Origin: Leifsonia sp. EB41
Lineage (GTDB): Bacteria > Actinomycetota > Actinomycetes > Actinomycetales > Microbacteriaceae
Length of the DNA stretch: 64,000 nt
Assembly: GCF_041262565.1 (NCBI RefSeq)
Contig: NZ_JBGCCJ010000001.1
Coordinates: 1,302,001-1,366,000, forward strand
Reading direction: 5' to 3'
The notes below the pieces were generated by a model that was given only the letters and a program-made list of their open reading frames with translations, did no database searches and was not told the DNA's origin. Shown here piece after piece: positions 16,156 to 23,858 of this stretch (positions are counted from its first letter, which is position 1; every line of letters begins with the position of its first letter). The translations under genes and the position numbers were made by a program.

Positions 16156-16944
16156 GTGAACACCCCTTCCCCCGCTCCCGCCCGCACTCCCTTCGCCCTG
16201 ACCGGCTCCCGCGCCCTGGTGACCGCCGCCAGCCGCGGCCTCGGCCGGGAGATCGCCCTCGAGCTGGCCGGCCAGGGCGCCGACGTCATCCTCGGCGTGC
16301 GCGTCCCCGACGGCTCGGCGGAGCTGGTGTCGGAGCTCGCGGACTTCGGCGTGACGGCGCGGGCGATCTGGATGGACGTGCTCGACCTAGCGGGCTGTCG
16401 CGCTGCCATCGACGAGGTGACCGCCGAGCTCGGACCGATCGACATCCTCGTGAACAATGCGGGCGGCGGGATCAACGCGCCCGCTCTCGACGTGACGGAG
16501 GACGACTTCGCGCGGGTCTGGCAGCTCAACACCCGGTCCACGTTCTTCCTCGCGCAGCACGTCGCGAAAAGCATGCGGGCGAACGGCGGCGGCGCGATCG
16601 TGAACGTGGCGTCGCAGGCCGGGCTGGTAGCCCTCCCCCTGGAGTCGTCCTACTGCACGGCGAAGGCCGCGGTGGTCCACCTCACCCGCTGCCTCGCCGT
16701 CGAGTGGGGCGGGTACGGCATCCGGGTGAACGCTGTTGCCCCGACCTTCATCGAGACGGACGGAACGGCGGACGCGCTCTCCGACGACGGGTTCCGCGCC
16801 GACACGATCGAGCGCATCGCTGCGCTGCACCGGATCGGGGTGCCGCGGGAGGTGTCGGGCGCGGTGGCGTTCCTGGCGTCGCCCGCCGCCTCCCTCATCA
16901 CCGGCCAGACCCTCGCCATCGACGGCGGCTGGACCGCCCGCTGA
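16156..16944 (+). CDS. Short-chain dehydrogenase/reductase
   Basis: This 262-residue classical SDR enzyme uses NAD(P). It has the cofactor loop TAASRGLGREIA near residue 23, the NNAGGG structural motif near 95, and the catalytic Ser in NVASQAGL with the Tyr/Lys pair in SSYCTAKAAV. The C-terminus GQTLAIDGGWTAR is typical of FabG/gluconate-dehydrogenase-like members. GTG 16156 is preferred to ATG 16120 because the -10 box TACACT lies just before it and the upstream ATG coincides with the repressor's -35. It is divergent from the ROK repressor and shares its 66-bp control region, so co-regulation by amino sugars is plausible. The substrate is unknown. Confidence 0.85.
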   Translation: MNTPSPAPARTPFALTGSRALVTAASRGLGREIALELAGQGADVILGVRVPDGSAELVSELADFGVTARAIWMDVLDLAGCRAAIDEVTAELGPIDILVNNAGGGINAPALDVTEDDFARVWQLNTRSTFFLAQHVAKSMRANGGGAIVNVASQAGLVALPLESSYCTAKAAVVHLTRCLAVEWGGYGIRVNAVAPTFIETDGTADALSDDGFRADTIERIAALHRIGVPREVSGAVAFLASPAASLITGQTLAIDGGWTAR

Positions 16945-16961
16945 GCACCATCGCCGTTAAA

Positions 16962-17016
16962 CATTCGTGCCGAATGTCGCCTCCGGCACCGCCAGAGTCG
17001 ACATTCGGCACGAATG
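16962..17016. repeat. Perfect 18-bp inverted repeat between convergent genes
   Basis: CATTCGTGCCGAATGTCG at 16962-16979 is matched exactly by its reverse complement at 16999-17016, around a 19-nt loop. Each arm is itself palindromic (CATTCG-TGC-CGAATG). It sits between the stop of the SDR gene and the stop of icd, and could terminate both; no T-run follows. It also resembles a dispersed repeat. Confidence 0.85.
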
Positions 17017-17028
17017 ACGGGCGAAGGC

Positions 17029-18243
17029 TTACGCCATGCGCGTCTTCAGGTTCTCGCTGATCGCGTCGAGGAACTCCTCGGTGGTCAGGTACTTCTGCTC
17101 CGGGCCGACCAGGAGGGCGAGGTCCTTGGTCATCTTGCCCTGCTCGACCGTCTTCACCACGACGTCCTCGAGGGTGTGGGTGAAGTCGATCAGGTCCTGG
17201 TTGCCGTCGAGCTTGCCGCGGTGCGCGAGGCCGCGCGTCCAGGCGAAGATCGAGGCGATCGGGTTGGTGGAGGTCGGCTTGCCCTGCTGGTACTGGCGGT
17301 AGTGGCGGGTCACCGTGCCGTGCGCGGCCTCCGCCTCGACGACCGAGCCGTCCGGGGTGGTGAGCACGGAGGTCATCAGGCCGAGCGAGCCGAAGCCCTG
17401 CGCGACGGTGTCGGACTGCACGTCGCCGTCGTAGTTCTTGCACGCCCAGACGTAACCGCCCTCCCACTTGAGGCTGGAGGCGACCATGTCGTCGATCAGG
17501 CGGTGCTCGTAGGTGAGGCCGGCCGCGTCGAACTTCTCCTTGTACTCGGTGTCGAAGACTTCCTGGAAGAGGTCCTTGAACCGGCCGTCGTAGGCCTTGA
17601 GGATCGTGTTCTTGGTCGACAGGTAGACCGGGTACTGGCGGTCCAGGCCGTAGTTGAACGAGGCGCGGGCGAAGTCGCGGATGGACGCGTCCTGGTTGTA
17701 CATGCCCATCGCGACGCCGGCTCCCGGAGCCTGGTAGATCTCGAACGACTTGGCCTCGCCGCCGTCGGCGGGCTGGAAGCTCATGGTCAGCGTGCCGGGA
17801 CCGTCGAAGGTGAAGTCGGTGGCGCGGTACTGGTCGCCGAAGGCGTGACGGCCGATGACGATCGGCTTGTTCCAGCCCGGGACCAGCCGCGGGATGTTGG
17901 AGATGATGATCGGCTCGCGGAAGACCACGCCGCCGAGGATGTTGCGGATGGTGCCGTTCGGGCTCCGCCACATCTTCTTGAGGCCGAACTCCTCGACGCG
18001 GGCCTCGTCCGGGGTGATGGTGGCGCACTTGACGCCGACGCCGTGCTTCTGGATGGCGTGCGCCGCGTCGATCGTGATCTGGTCGTCGGTCTCGTCGCGC
18101 TTCTGGATGCCGAGGTCGTAGTACTCGAGGTTCACATCGAGGTACGGGTGGATGAGGGAGTCCTTGATCGCCTTCCAGATGATCCGCGTCATCTCGTCGC
18201 CGTCGAGTTCGACGACCGTTCCTTCAACCTTGATCTTGTCCAC
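17029..18243 (-). CDS. icd: Isocitrate dehydrogenase, NADP-dependent (homodimeric type)
   Basis: This TCA-cycle enzyme oxidises isocitrate to 2-oxoglutarate and CO2 with NADP. The 404-residue length and the N-terminus ([29 protein letters not shown]) mark the eukaryote-like dimeric class and not the 740-residue monomeric enzyme of many actinobacteria. The isocitrate-binding [12 protein letters not shown], the catalytic Tyr region TFDGPGTL, and the metal-binding aspartates in [31 protein letters not shown] are present. The start is GTG 18243 with AGGAG 5-9 bases upstream. A palindrome at 18304-18321 in the upstream region may be a regulator site. Confidence 0.95.
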   Translation of the reverse strand: MDKIKVEGTVVELDGDEMTRIIWKAIKDSLIHPYLDVNLEYYDLGIQKRDETDDQITIDAAHAIQKHGVGVKCATITPDEARVEEFGLKKMWRSPNGTIRNILGGVVFREPIIISNIPRLVPGWNKPIVIGRHAFGDQYRATDFTFDGPGTLTMSFQPADGGEAKSFEIYQAPGAGVAMGMYNQDASIRDFARASFNYGLDRQYPVYLSTKNTILKAYDGRFKDLFQEVFDTEYKEKFDAAGLTYEHRLIDDMVASSLKWEGGYVWACKNYDGDVQSDTVAQGFGSLGLMTSVLTTPDGSVVEAEAAHGTVTRHYRQYQQGKPTSTNPIASIFAWTRGLAHRGKLDGNQDLIDFTHTLEDVVVKTVEQGKMTKDLALLVGPEQKYLTTEEFLDAISENLKTRMA

Positions 18244-18303
18244 TGGTTCTCCTGAGGTCTGTGCCGTTTTTCAGCCGGAGACAGCTTACCCGAGTCAGGC
18301 AAC

Positions 18304-18321
18304 TATCTTGACATCGAGACA
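18304..18321. promoter_or_regulatory. 18-bp palindromic operator candidate between icd and GNAT gene
   Basis: TATCTTGACATCGAGACA fits the dyad TnTCTnGAnnTCnAGAnA. It lies 61 bases before the icd start and 72 before the GNAT start in a 149-bp divergent gap. The regulator is unknown. Confidence 0.45.
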
Positions 18322-18380
18322 GTTTTGTCAGCGTCCCGCCAGCCGCACCCCGCCGACTATGCGCGGGTCGCCTCGCACGT

Positions 18381-18386
18381 TACCCT
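18381..18386 (+). promoter_or_regulatory. -10 box for leaderless GNAT gene
   Basis: TACCCT ends 6 bases before ATG 18393. Confidence 0.55.
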
Positions 18387-18392
18387 TTCGTT

Positions 18393-18845
18393 ATGGCTGA
18401 GTTGAGACTGGAAGAGTTGAGCGCGAGGACCGTCGTCGCGGCGAACGCGCTGTCGCTGAAGCCCGGCCAGGAGCAGTTCATCGCTCCCGTGTCGTACTCG
18501 GCCGCCGCCGCGGTCGCCGACCCCTCCACCTCGTGGCAGCGGGTCGTGCTCGACGGCGAGGACGTCGTGGGCTTCATCATGGGTGACTTCAACCCCTACG
18601 CCGAGCACGACGAGTTCAAGGCCATCCTCTGGCGCATCAATGTGGACGCCGACGACCAGGGCCGCGGCATCGGCACGTTCGCAGTCAAGGCCCTCGCGGC
18701 CGAGGCGCGCGACCGTGGCGTCACACGGCTCTACGTGATCTGGGAGTCCGGCGAGCTCGGCCCGGAGCAGTTCTTCCTGCGCACCGGCTTCGCGCCGGTC
18801 GGAGAGACGCAGTACGGCGAGACCATCGGTGCCCTCGACCTCTGA
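18393..18845 (+). CDS. GNAT-family N-acetyltransferase (spermidine acetyltransferase-like)
   Basis: This 150-residue acetyl-CoA-dependent acetyltransferase has the P-loop-like cofactor motif VDADDQGRGIGTFAVKAL (QxxGxG type, about residues 89-106) preceded by a beta strand with WRINVD, and a C-terminal FFLRTGFAPVGE strand that is standard for GNATs. The middle section (GFIMGDFNPYAEHDEFKAILWRI) resembles BltD/PaiA-type diamine acetyltransferases, which suggests a polyamine substrate, though this is a weak inference. Its 3' end overlaps the next gene by 17 bases, so the two are coupled. Confidence 0.82.
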   Translation: MAELRLEELSARTVVAANALSLKPGQEQFIAPVSYSAAAAVADPSTSWQRVVLDGEDVVGFIMGDFNPYAEHDEFKAILWRINVDADDQGRGIGTFAVKALAAEARDRGVTRLYVIWESGELGPEQFFLRTGFAPVGETQYGETIGALDL

Positions 18846-19170
18846 GCCGGCGTCCGGCGACCTCGCCGGCGACGATTTCGCCTCGCGCGTGCTCGCGGTC
18901 GTGGACAGCATCCCGCCCGGCCGGGTGATGACCTACGGGGACGTCGCCGCGGCGCTCGGATCGCGCGCCGCGCGGATGGTCGGGCAAGTCATGGCGTACT
19001 CCGGCGGCGACGTTCCGTGGTGGCGGGTCGTGCGGGCGAGCGGGCATCCCCCGGCGAACCACGAGCACATCGCGCTGGAGCACTACCGCGCAGAGGGGAC
19101 GCCGCTGCTCGGCGGCGGCAGGTCGCCGTACCGGGTGGATCTGAGGGCCGCGCGGCACGACACACGCTGA
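18829..19170 (+). CDS. Alkyltransferase-like (ATL) DNA-binding protein of the MGMT family
   Basis: This 113-residue protein matches the DNA-binding C-terminal domain of O6-alkylguanine transferases: SRVLAVVDSIPPGRVMTYGDVAAALG, then ARMVGQVMA with the arginine finger region, and PWWRVVRASG. In true transferases that last motif is PCHRV; here Trp replaces the alkyl-accepting Cys, as in ATL proteins, which bind alkylated guanine and pass the lesion to nucleotide-excision repair. It should therefore be a damage sensor without transferase activity. The GTG start overlaps the GNAT gene by 17 bases. Confidence 0.85.
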   Translation: MPSTSEPASGDLAGDDFASRVLAVVDSIPPGRVMTYGDVAAALGSRAARMVGQVMAYSGGDVPWWRVVRASGHPPANHEHIALEHYRAEGTPLLGGGRSPYRVDLRAARHDTR

Positions 19171-19211
19171 GATCATCCTCCCGATCGATGCAAGCGCTCA
19201 GCTTCATGGTG

Positions 19212-19240
19212 TTGACTGGACGGGTCTGTCCATGTGAACT
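19212..19240 (+). promoter_or_regulatory. Promoter of the small lipoprotein gene
   Basis: -35 TTGACT (19212-19217), a 17-bp spacer and -10 TGAACT (19235-19240) precede the AGGAG ribosome site and GTG 19256. Confidence 0.6.
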
Positions 19241-19255
19241 CGTCCAGGAGCGTCC

Positions 19256-19696
19256 GTGCCCCGTACCCGTCGACTCGGCCTCGCCGTCGCCGCCGTCCCC
19301 CTCGTCGCCGCCCTCTCCGGGTGCTCGGTCGTGGCGGCATTCACGCCGCACGTCGATCCCTCGATCTACGACACCGCCAAGGATTTCGACGCAGCGGACA
19401 CGACGCGCATCGGTTCGCCCTCCTTCGTTCCGAGTGACGCGACCCTGATCCGGGTCGACTACGACACGCAGAGCGGCGAGTCGATCATGACCTTCACGTC
19501 CCCGACGCTGCTCAAGAAGGACGTCTGCAAGCTGACGACCGTCGCACCGCCCAAGCCGACCATCCAGGACAGCTGGTGGCCCATCTCCGGCATCCCCGCG
19601 AACGCGTCGTACTCCTGCCCGGGAGGCTGGAGCGCCTTCACCATCGCGGCGCAGGTGTACGCGGTCCGGCCCGCCTCCGCCAGCAAAGCCAAGTGA
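19256..19696 (+). CDS. Hypothetical lipoprotein
   Basis: I do not recognise this 146-residue protein. It starts with a lipoprotein signal peptide (TRRLGLAVAAVPLVAALSGC, lipobox LSGC ending at about residue 23), so it should be anchored on the outer face of the membrane. The mature part has two further Cys residues (DVCKLTT and SYSCPGG), possibly a disulfide, and aromatic-rich stretches. The GTG start is supported by AGGAG 5 bases upstream and by a good -35/-10 pair. It stands alone, convergent with the sensor kinase gene; 21 bases separate their ends. Confidence 0.8.
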   Translation: MPRTRRLGLAVAAVPLVAALSGCSVVAAFTPHVDPSIYDTAKDFDAADTTRIGSPSFVPSDATLIRVDYDTQSGESIMTFTSPTLLKKDVCKLTTVAPPKPTIQDSWWPISGIPANASYSCPGGWSAFTIAAQVYAVRPASASKAK

Positions 19697-19717
19697 CCGC
19701 CCGCTGACGGGTAACGG

Positions 19718-21508
19718 TCAGGGCCTGCTGCCCTCGGCCACCTGAGCAGGGAGCACGAGCTCCACGATCGTCCCGAGGCCGGCGACCGATCGCACCTCGA
19801 CGTGCCCGCCGACGGTCTCCACCCGGTCGCGCAGCCCCTCCAGGCCGCCGCCCGGCTCGATGCGCGCTCCCCCGCGGCCGTCGTCCTTCACGGTCACGGT
19901 CACGGCGTCCCCGTCGTCGTCACGGGCGACGAGCACCGCGCAGCTGCGGGCGCCTGCGTGCTTGGCGGCGTTCGCCAGGCATTCGGAGACACAGTAGTAG
20001 ATCGTCTCCTCGACCACCTCCGGCAGGCGTTCGGCCGGCTCGACGCGCACCTCGACCGGGATCATGCTGCGCTGGGCGAGCTCCTCCAGCGCCGAGCGCA
20101 GGTCGCCGTCGGTCAGCACGGTCGGGTGGATGCCCCGCGCGAGCTCGCGGAGCTCCCTGAGCGCGTCGGCGAGCTGCGCCGACGCCTTCTCCAGGTCGCC
20201 GACGAGCTCGGTCTCCCCGGCCGCGCCGGCTTTCGTCGCGGCGATGCGGAGGCCGATGGCCAGCGACACGAGCTGCTGCTGCGAGCCGTCGTGCAGGTCG
20301 CGCTCCAGCCGTCGCCTGGCGAGGTAGCCCTCCTCGACGATGCGCAGGCGCGACTCGCGCAGCTCCTGGATGGTCTGCTCGAGCCGGCCGCGCAGCCGGT
20401 CGTTGTCCACGGACAGCAGCAAGGCGGACGACACCGCGTCCAGCAGCCGGTCGTCCTGCCCGAGGGCGACGTCGTGCTCGATCAGGGCGATCGGGCCCTG
20501 ATCGGAGTCGATCGCCATCGTCGACCGGCCGGGCCGCTCCGGCCTGTCGCCGTCCGGCATCGCGTCCCCGGCGCTCGTGCGGTACGAGCGACGGAGCTCG
20601 TCCCACCAGAACACCCGGAGCGAATGGTCGTGCAGGGTGCGCGCGAGGCTGGACTCCCAAAGCGCCCTGTCCACCTTGTCGCGCGCGACGATGACCAGGT
20701 CGGCCACGCGCGACCGCAGCCCGCGCGCGTAGAAGACGCCGCCGACGAAGGACGGCGGGATGAGCGCGATCGCGATCGGCGGGACGAACTGCAGCCAGCC
20801 GCTGTCCCAGCCGAGAGCGAAGCTCACCGAGTCCTGCACCGTGCCGTAGCACCACAGCAGCAGCGCGAGCGGCATCACGAACGACACCCGCCTGGCCGGG
20901 AGGGAGCTCGTGACCCAGCGCACCGCCAGCCTCCCCGCGACCGTCAGCAGCAGCACGACGCCGACGATGCGCCAGGCGACCCCGAGCCAGTAATCCGCGT
21001 CCGGGCTCGGCAGGATGGCGTACGGGTTCGCCACGCAGCCGCAGTCGGCCGGCGCCGGCGACGAGAACAGCAGGATGCCGAGGAACCGCACCAGGAACGC
21101 GCCACTCAGGGTGTACGCCACGACGCGGTCGAAGCGCGACACCAGGTGGCCGCCCGGATAGGTGAGCACCAGGATGCCGACCAGCACCGCCCACAGGTCG
21201 GTCACGCCCTCTACCAGCGGCCACAGCCAGCCGAGGTCGCGCGTGAGCGGGTACCAGGCGCCCGCCGCCCAGAAGAACGCGGCGCCCACCATCAGCCAGC
21301 CGGGCGCAGGGCTGCGGATCGCGCGCCAGGCGATGACGGCGCAGACGACGTAGTCCAGCGCGACTGCGACGAACACGATGGCCCAGCCGATGCCTTGCGG
21401 CCTCGGGCCGTAGTCGCCGGTCAGCGCGCTGATCACCTGCGCCAGCACGTTGACGGCGATCGTCACCGTGACGGCGGCGGCCCGCACCCAGAGGCGCCCG
21501 GCCCCCAT
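19718..21508 (-). CDS. Sensor histidine kinase, NarL/HisKA_3 type
   Basis: This 596-residue membrane sensor kinase has roughly eight to nine hydrophobic segments in its first 265 residues, then a GAF-like/linker region, a coiled stretch, and the HisKA_3 dimerisation helix RRRLERDLHDGSQQQLVSLA with the phosphorylated His406. The ATPase domain has the N box NAAKHAGA, the G1 box VKDDGRGG and GGGLEGLRDRVETVGG. It autophosphorylates and passes phosphate to the response regulator encoded 7 bases downstream of the latter's stop in the same operon (21516-22199). The signal is not evident; a membrane-embedded stimulus is likely as no large extracellular domain is seen. Confidence 0.88.
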   Translation of the reverse strand: MGAGRLWVRAAAVTVTIAVNVLAQVISALTGDYGPRPQGIGWAIVFVAVALDYVVCAVIAWRAIRSPAPGWLMVGAAFFWAAGAWYPLTRDLGWLWPLVEGVTDLWAVLVGILVLTYPGGHLVSRFDRVVAYTLSGAFLVRFLGILLFSSPAPADCGCVANPYAILPSPDADYWLGVAWRIVGVVLLLTVAGRLAVRWVTSSLPARRVSFVMPLALLLWCYGTVQDSVSFALGWDSGWLQFVPPIAIALIPPSFVGGVFYARGLRSRVADLVIVARDKVDRALWESSLARTLHDHSLRVFWWDELRRSYRTSAGDAMPDGDRPERPGRSTMAIDSDQGPIALIEHDVALGQDDRLLDAVSSALLLSVDNDRLRGRLEQTIQELRESRLRIVEEGYLARRRLERDLHDGSQQQLVSLAIGLRIAATKAGAAGETELVGDLEKASAQLADALRELRELARGIHPTVLTDGDLRSALEELAQRSMIPVEVRVEPAERLPEVVEETIYYCVSECLANAAKHAGARSCAVLVARDDDGDAVTVTVKDDGRGGARIEPGGGLEGLRDRVETVGGHVEVRSVAGLGTIVELVLPAQVAEGSRP

Positions 21509-21515
21509 GATCGCC

Positions 21516-22199
21516 TCAGACGTCCCGGCCGAGGAAGCGCAGCACTGCGAGCACGCGCCGGTGGCCTTCGGTGGTCTCCTCGATGTCGAGCTTGGCCATG
21601 ATGTGGCCGATGTGCGACTCGACGGTGCGGAGGCTGAGGTGCAGCGCTGCGGCGATGCCCGCGTTGGAGAGGCCCTCCGCCATCAGCCGGAGCACGGCGA
21701 CCTCCCGAGAGGACAGAGACTCGATCGCGGCCTCCGTCGAGCGCGCGGACACGAGCGCCTGCACGACCTCGGGGTCGACGACCGACCCTCCTGCCGCGAC
21801 GGTGCGCACGGCGGTGACCAGCGCGTCGGCGTCCGCGACGCGGTCCTTCAGCAGGTAGCCGGTGCCGCTGCCCGCGCTCATGGCGCGGATCGCGTACCCG
21901 GCCGTCGTGTACATCGAGAGCAGGAGGACGCCGACCTGCGACCCGGACGCGCGCAGGGTCTCGAGCGCGCGCAGGCCCTCGTCGGTGTGCGTCGGCGGCA
22001 TCTTGATGTCGAGCACCACGGCGTCGATGTCGTCGTCGTCCGCGAGCACGTCGAGCGCCTGCTCGGCGGTGTCCACCGACGCCACGACCTCCACGCCGCC
22101 CGCGCGCAGGATCTGCCCGATCCCCTCGCGGAGCAGCACAGCGTCATCGGCGACTGCCACCCGGAGCGGACGGGTACCCGAGTTGTCTCCCCCGACCAC
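21516..22199 (-). CDS. LuxR/NarL-family response regulator
   Basis: This 227-residue DNA-binding response regulator has a receiver domain with VAVADDAVLL, phosphoacceptor Asp64 (VVLDIKMPP), LLSMYTTAG and LLKDRV, and a LuxR-type helix-turn-helix (SLSSREVAVLRLMAEGLSNAGIAAALHLSLRTVESHIGHIMAKL). It is the cognate partner of the sensor kinase just downstream. The start is GTG 22199, with a TAAGGT -10 box ending 6 bases upstream, inside the end of the receiver-only gene. The operon order on the minus strand is receiver-only protein, response regulator, kinase. Confidence 0.9.
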   Translation of the reverse strand: MVGGDNSGTRPLRVAVADDAVLLREGIGQILRAGGVEVVASVDTAEQALDVLADDDDIDAVVLDIKMPPTHTDEGLRALETLRASGSQVGVLLLSMYTTAGYAIRAMSAGSGTGYLLKDRVADADALVTAVRTVAAGGSVVDPEVVQALVSARSTEAAIESLSSREVAVLRLMAEGLSNAGIAAALHLSLRTVESHIGHIMAKLDIEETTEGHRRVLAVLRFLGRDV

Positions 22200-22203
22200 G
22201 CGC

Positions 22204-22551
22204 TTACCTTAGCAGGCTGCGAATCGCCTCACCGGTCAGTTCCGCCTTGGTGATGAAACCGTCCGCACCGCTGTCGGACACGCGCGTCCCGTAGTCGCGC
22301 AGCGACCGGCTCGAGGTGAGCACGACCACGGCCCCGGTCTCGTGCAGCGCGGTCACCAGGTCGAAGCCGTTGGCGTCGGGGAGGCCGACATCCATCAGCA
22401 CAACGTCGGGGGCGAGGGTACGGCTGAGCGCGACCCCGCTGGCGCCGGTCTCGGCGTCTCCGACGACGGAGAAGCGCTCCAGCGTGAGGAGCTCGGCCGC
22501 CTGGGCCCGGAACCGTGGGTGGTCGTCGACGATCACAACACGGAGGCACAT
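22204..22551 (-). CDS. Receiver-only response regulator
   Basis: This 115-residue protein is a complete CheY-like receiver and nothing else: LRVVIVDDHPRFR (acidic pocket), phosphoacceptor Asp54 in VVLMDVGLPD, VVLTSS (Thr/Ser switch) and the conserved Lys in ITKAEL. The DDHP start is typical of NarL-family receivers, so it looks like a NarL regulator that has lost its DNA-binding domain; no HTH remnant follows. ATG 22551 has a GAGAAT -10 box 6 bases upstream. Lying 5 bases before the full response regulator and its kinase, it may be a phosphate sink or an allosteric partner of that system. Confidence 0.82.
   Translation of the reverse strand: MCLRVVIVDDHPRFRAQAAELLTLERFSVVGDAETGASGVALSRTLAPDVVLMDVGLPDANGFDLVTALHETGAVVVLTSSRSLRDYGTRVSDSGADGFITKAELTGEAIRSLLR
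22206..22211 (-). promoter_or_regulatory. -10 box for leaderless response-regulator transcript
   Basis: On the minus strand TAAGGT ends 6 bases before GTG 22199. It may provide an internal start in addition to read-through from the receiver-only gene. Confidence 0.45.
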
Positions 22552-22557
22552 GCCTCG

Positions 22558-22563
22558 ATTCTC
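22558..22563 (-). promoter_or_regulatory. -10 box for leaderless receiver-only gene
   Basis: On the minus strand GAGAAT ends 6 bases before ATG 22551. Confidence 0.45.
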
Positions 22564-22719
22564 TCCGGCGCCGCTGCGGGGTCGCATCCGTGCCAGCACG
22601 CATCGGCAAACGGGTGACCCCCCGGATGCGGGCCGTGGGCCGACAGCGGGAACATTTGAGTCAAGCTCAGCAAATCCGGGAGACCGCCGGCCGAGCAGAG
22701 AGACCCGAGGAGAAACGCG

Positions 22720-23721
22720 ATGTCCGCCGCAACCCGAACCGCCTTCCCGAACGGCGCCGCCCGAACGGCAGCCGAGGCGATCGCGGCGGACCTCGACGAC
22801 CTCCCGCTCGTCGTCCTCGACCTCGACCGCGCCCGCCGACAGTACGCCGCCCTCCGGGAGGCCTTCCCCTGGGTCGACGTGCTGTACGACGTCAGCGCGC
22901 TCGCACACCCACGACTGCTCGCGGCGCTCGCGGGCGCCGACGGGGGCTTCGCCGTGACCCACGACGAGGCGCTCCCCGCGCTGCTCGCCGCCGGCGTCGG
23001 CGGCCGGCGCATCCTGCACGCGACGCCCGTCGCCCACCCGCACGAGTCGCGCGCGGCGTACGATGCCGGCGTCCGGCACTTCGTGGTCGACGGATCGCGC
23101 GCCGTGGAGGGCTTCGCCGGGGCGCCTGACGACCTGCGCGTCCTCCTCCGGCTGCGGCCGGGACTCGCGCCGCGCCCCGCGCACCGTGCACTCGGCGGGA
23201 TGACCCCGGAGGCGGCGGTGTCCGCAGCCTCGGCGGCACGCGGGCTCGGCGTCCGCATCGCCGGGCTCTCCCTCACCCTCCCGGAGGACGGCAGCCCGGC
23301 GGAGTACGTGGCCGAGATCGTCCGGTCGGTCGGCGTCGCGGCCGACATCGAGGCGGCCACCGGATTCCGGCTACGCATCCTCGACCTCGGCGACGGCTTC
23401 CCCGGCCGCGGCGGCGAGCGCCCCGCCGAGCGGGCGGAGCTCGCCCGCGCGATCCGCGGCATCGTCGCCCCTGCGACCTCCGGTGTGACGGTCACCGCCG
23501 CGGCCGGGCGCGCCGTCACGGCGGGGTGCGTAGCTGTGGTCACGGATGAGAGCCGCAGCGATGTCGACCTCGCGACCGCCGGCGAGCTGATCGACGCGGG
23601 AGCGGAGGTCGTGGTGCTCGACACCGACTCCTCCCCGCATCGCCTTCCGCTGCTCCGCCTCCCGCTCCTGCGCGGCGGCGGCTCCGAGCACCGGATCGTC
23701 CGACGAGCGCAACACGGCTGA
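22720..23721 (+). CDS. Degenerate ornithine-decarboxylase/alanine-racemase-fold protein
   Basis: This 333-residue protein follows the barrel half of group IV decarboxylases: VLYDVSAL (equivalent of FYAVKCN), GGFAVTHDEALPALLAAGV (equivalent of GFDCASKTEI), RILHATPVAHPHESRAAYDAGVRHFVVD, LRLRPG, and ILDLGDGFPG (equivalent of LDIGGGFPG). The PLP-binding lysine is replaced by Ser59, the GFHVGS histidine loop reads GLSLTLP, and the C-terminal domain with the catalytic Cys is missing (333 versus about 400-430 residues). It therefore should not be an active decarboxylase. A regulatory, antizyme-inhibitor-like or vestigial role is possible. The start has GAGGAG 9 bases upstream. The neighbours give no pathway. 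Confidence 0.7.
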   Translation: MSAATRTAFPNGAARTAAEAIAADLDDLPLVVLDLDRARRQYAALREAFPWVDVLYDVSALAHPRLLAALAGADGGFAVTHDEALPALLAAGVGGRRILHATPVAHPHESRAAYDAGVRHFVVDGSRAVEGFAGAPDDLRVLLRLRPGLAPRPAHRALGGMTPEAAVSAASAARGLGVRIAGLSLTLPEDGSPAEYVAEIVRSVGVAADIEAATGFRLRILDLGDGFPGRGGERPAERAELARAIRGIVAPATSGVTVTAAAGRAVTAGCVAVVTDESRSDVDLATAGELIDAGAEVVVLDTDSSPHRLPLLRLPLLRGGGSEHRIVRRAQHG

Positions 23722-23795
23722 TCCGCACAGACCTGGCCGGCGACGGGCCGCCAACCCAACCCGTATCCAACCCCTTGGCCCGTCCCGACCACGGC

Positions 23796-23835
23796 GACAA
23801 GCCCCGGATCCCTCACCGAGGGGCCGGGGCTTGTC
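23796..23835. terminator. Bidirectional terminator hairpin
   Basis: A perfect 12-bp stem, GACAAGCCCCGG at 23796-23807 with its complement at 23824-23835, and a 16-nt loop lie between the decarboxylase-like gene and the convergent ABC exporter operon. Confidence 0.65.
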
Positions 23836-23858
23836 CGTTGTCGTTCACCGCACGGAAC

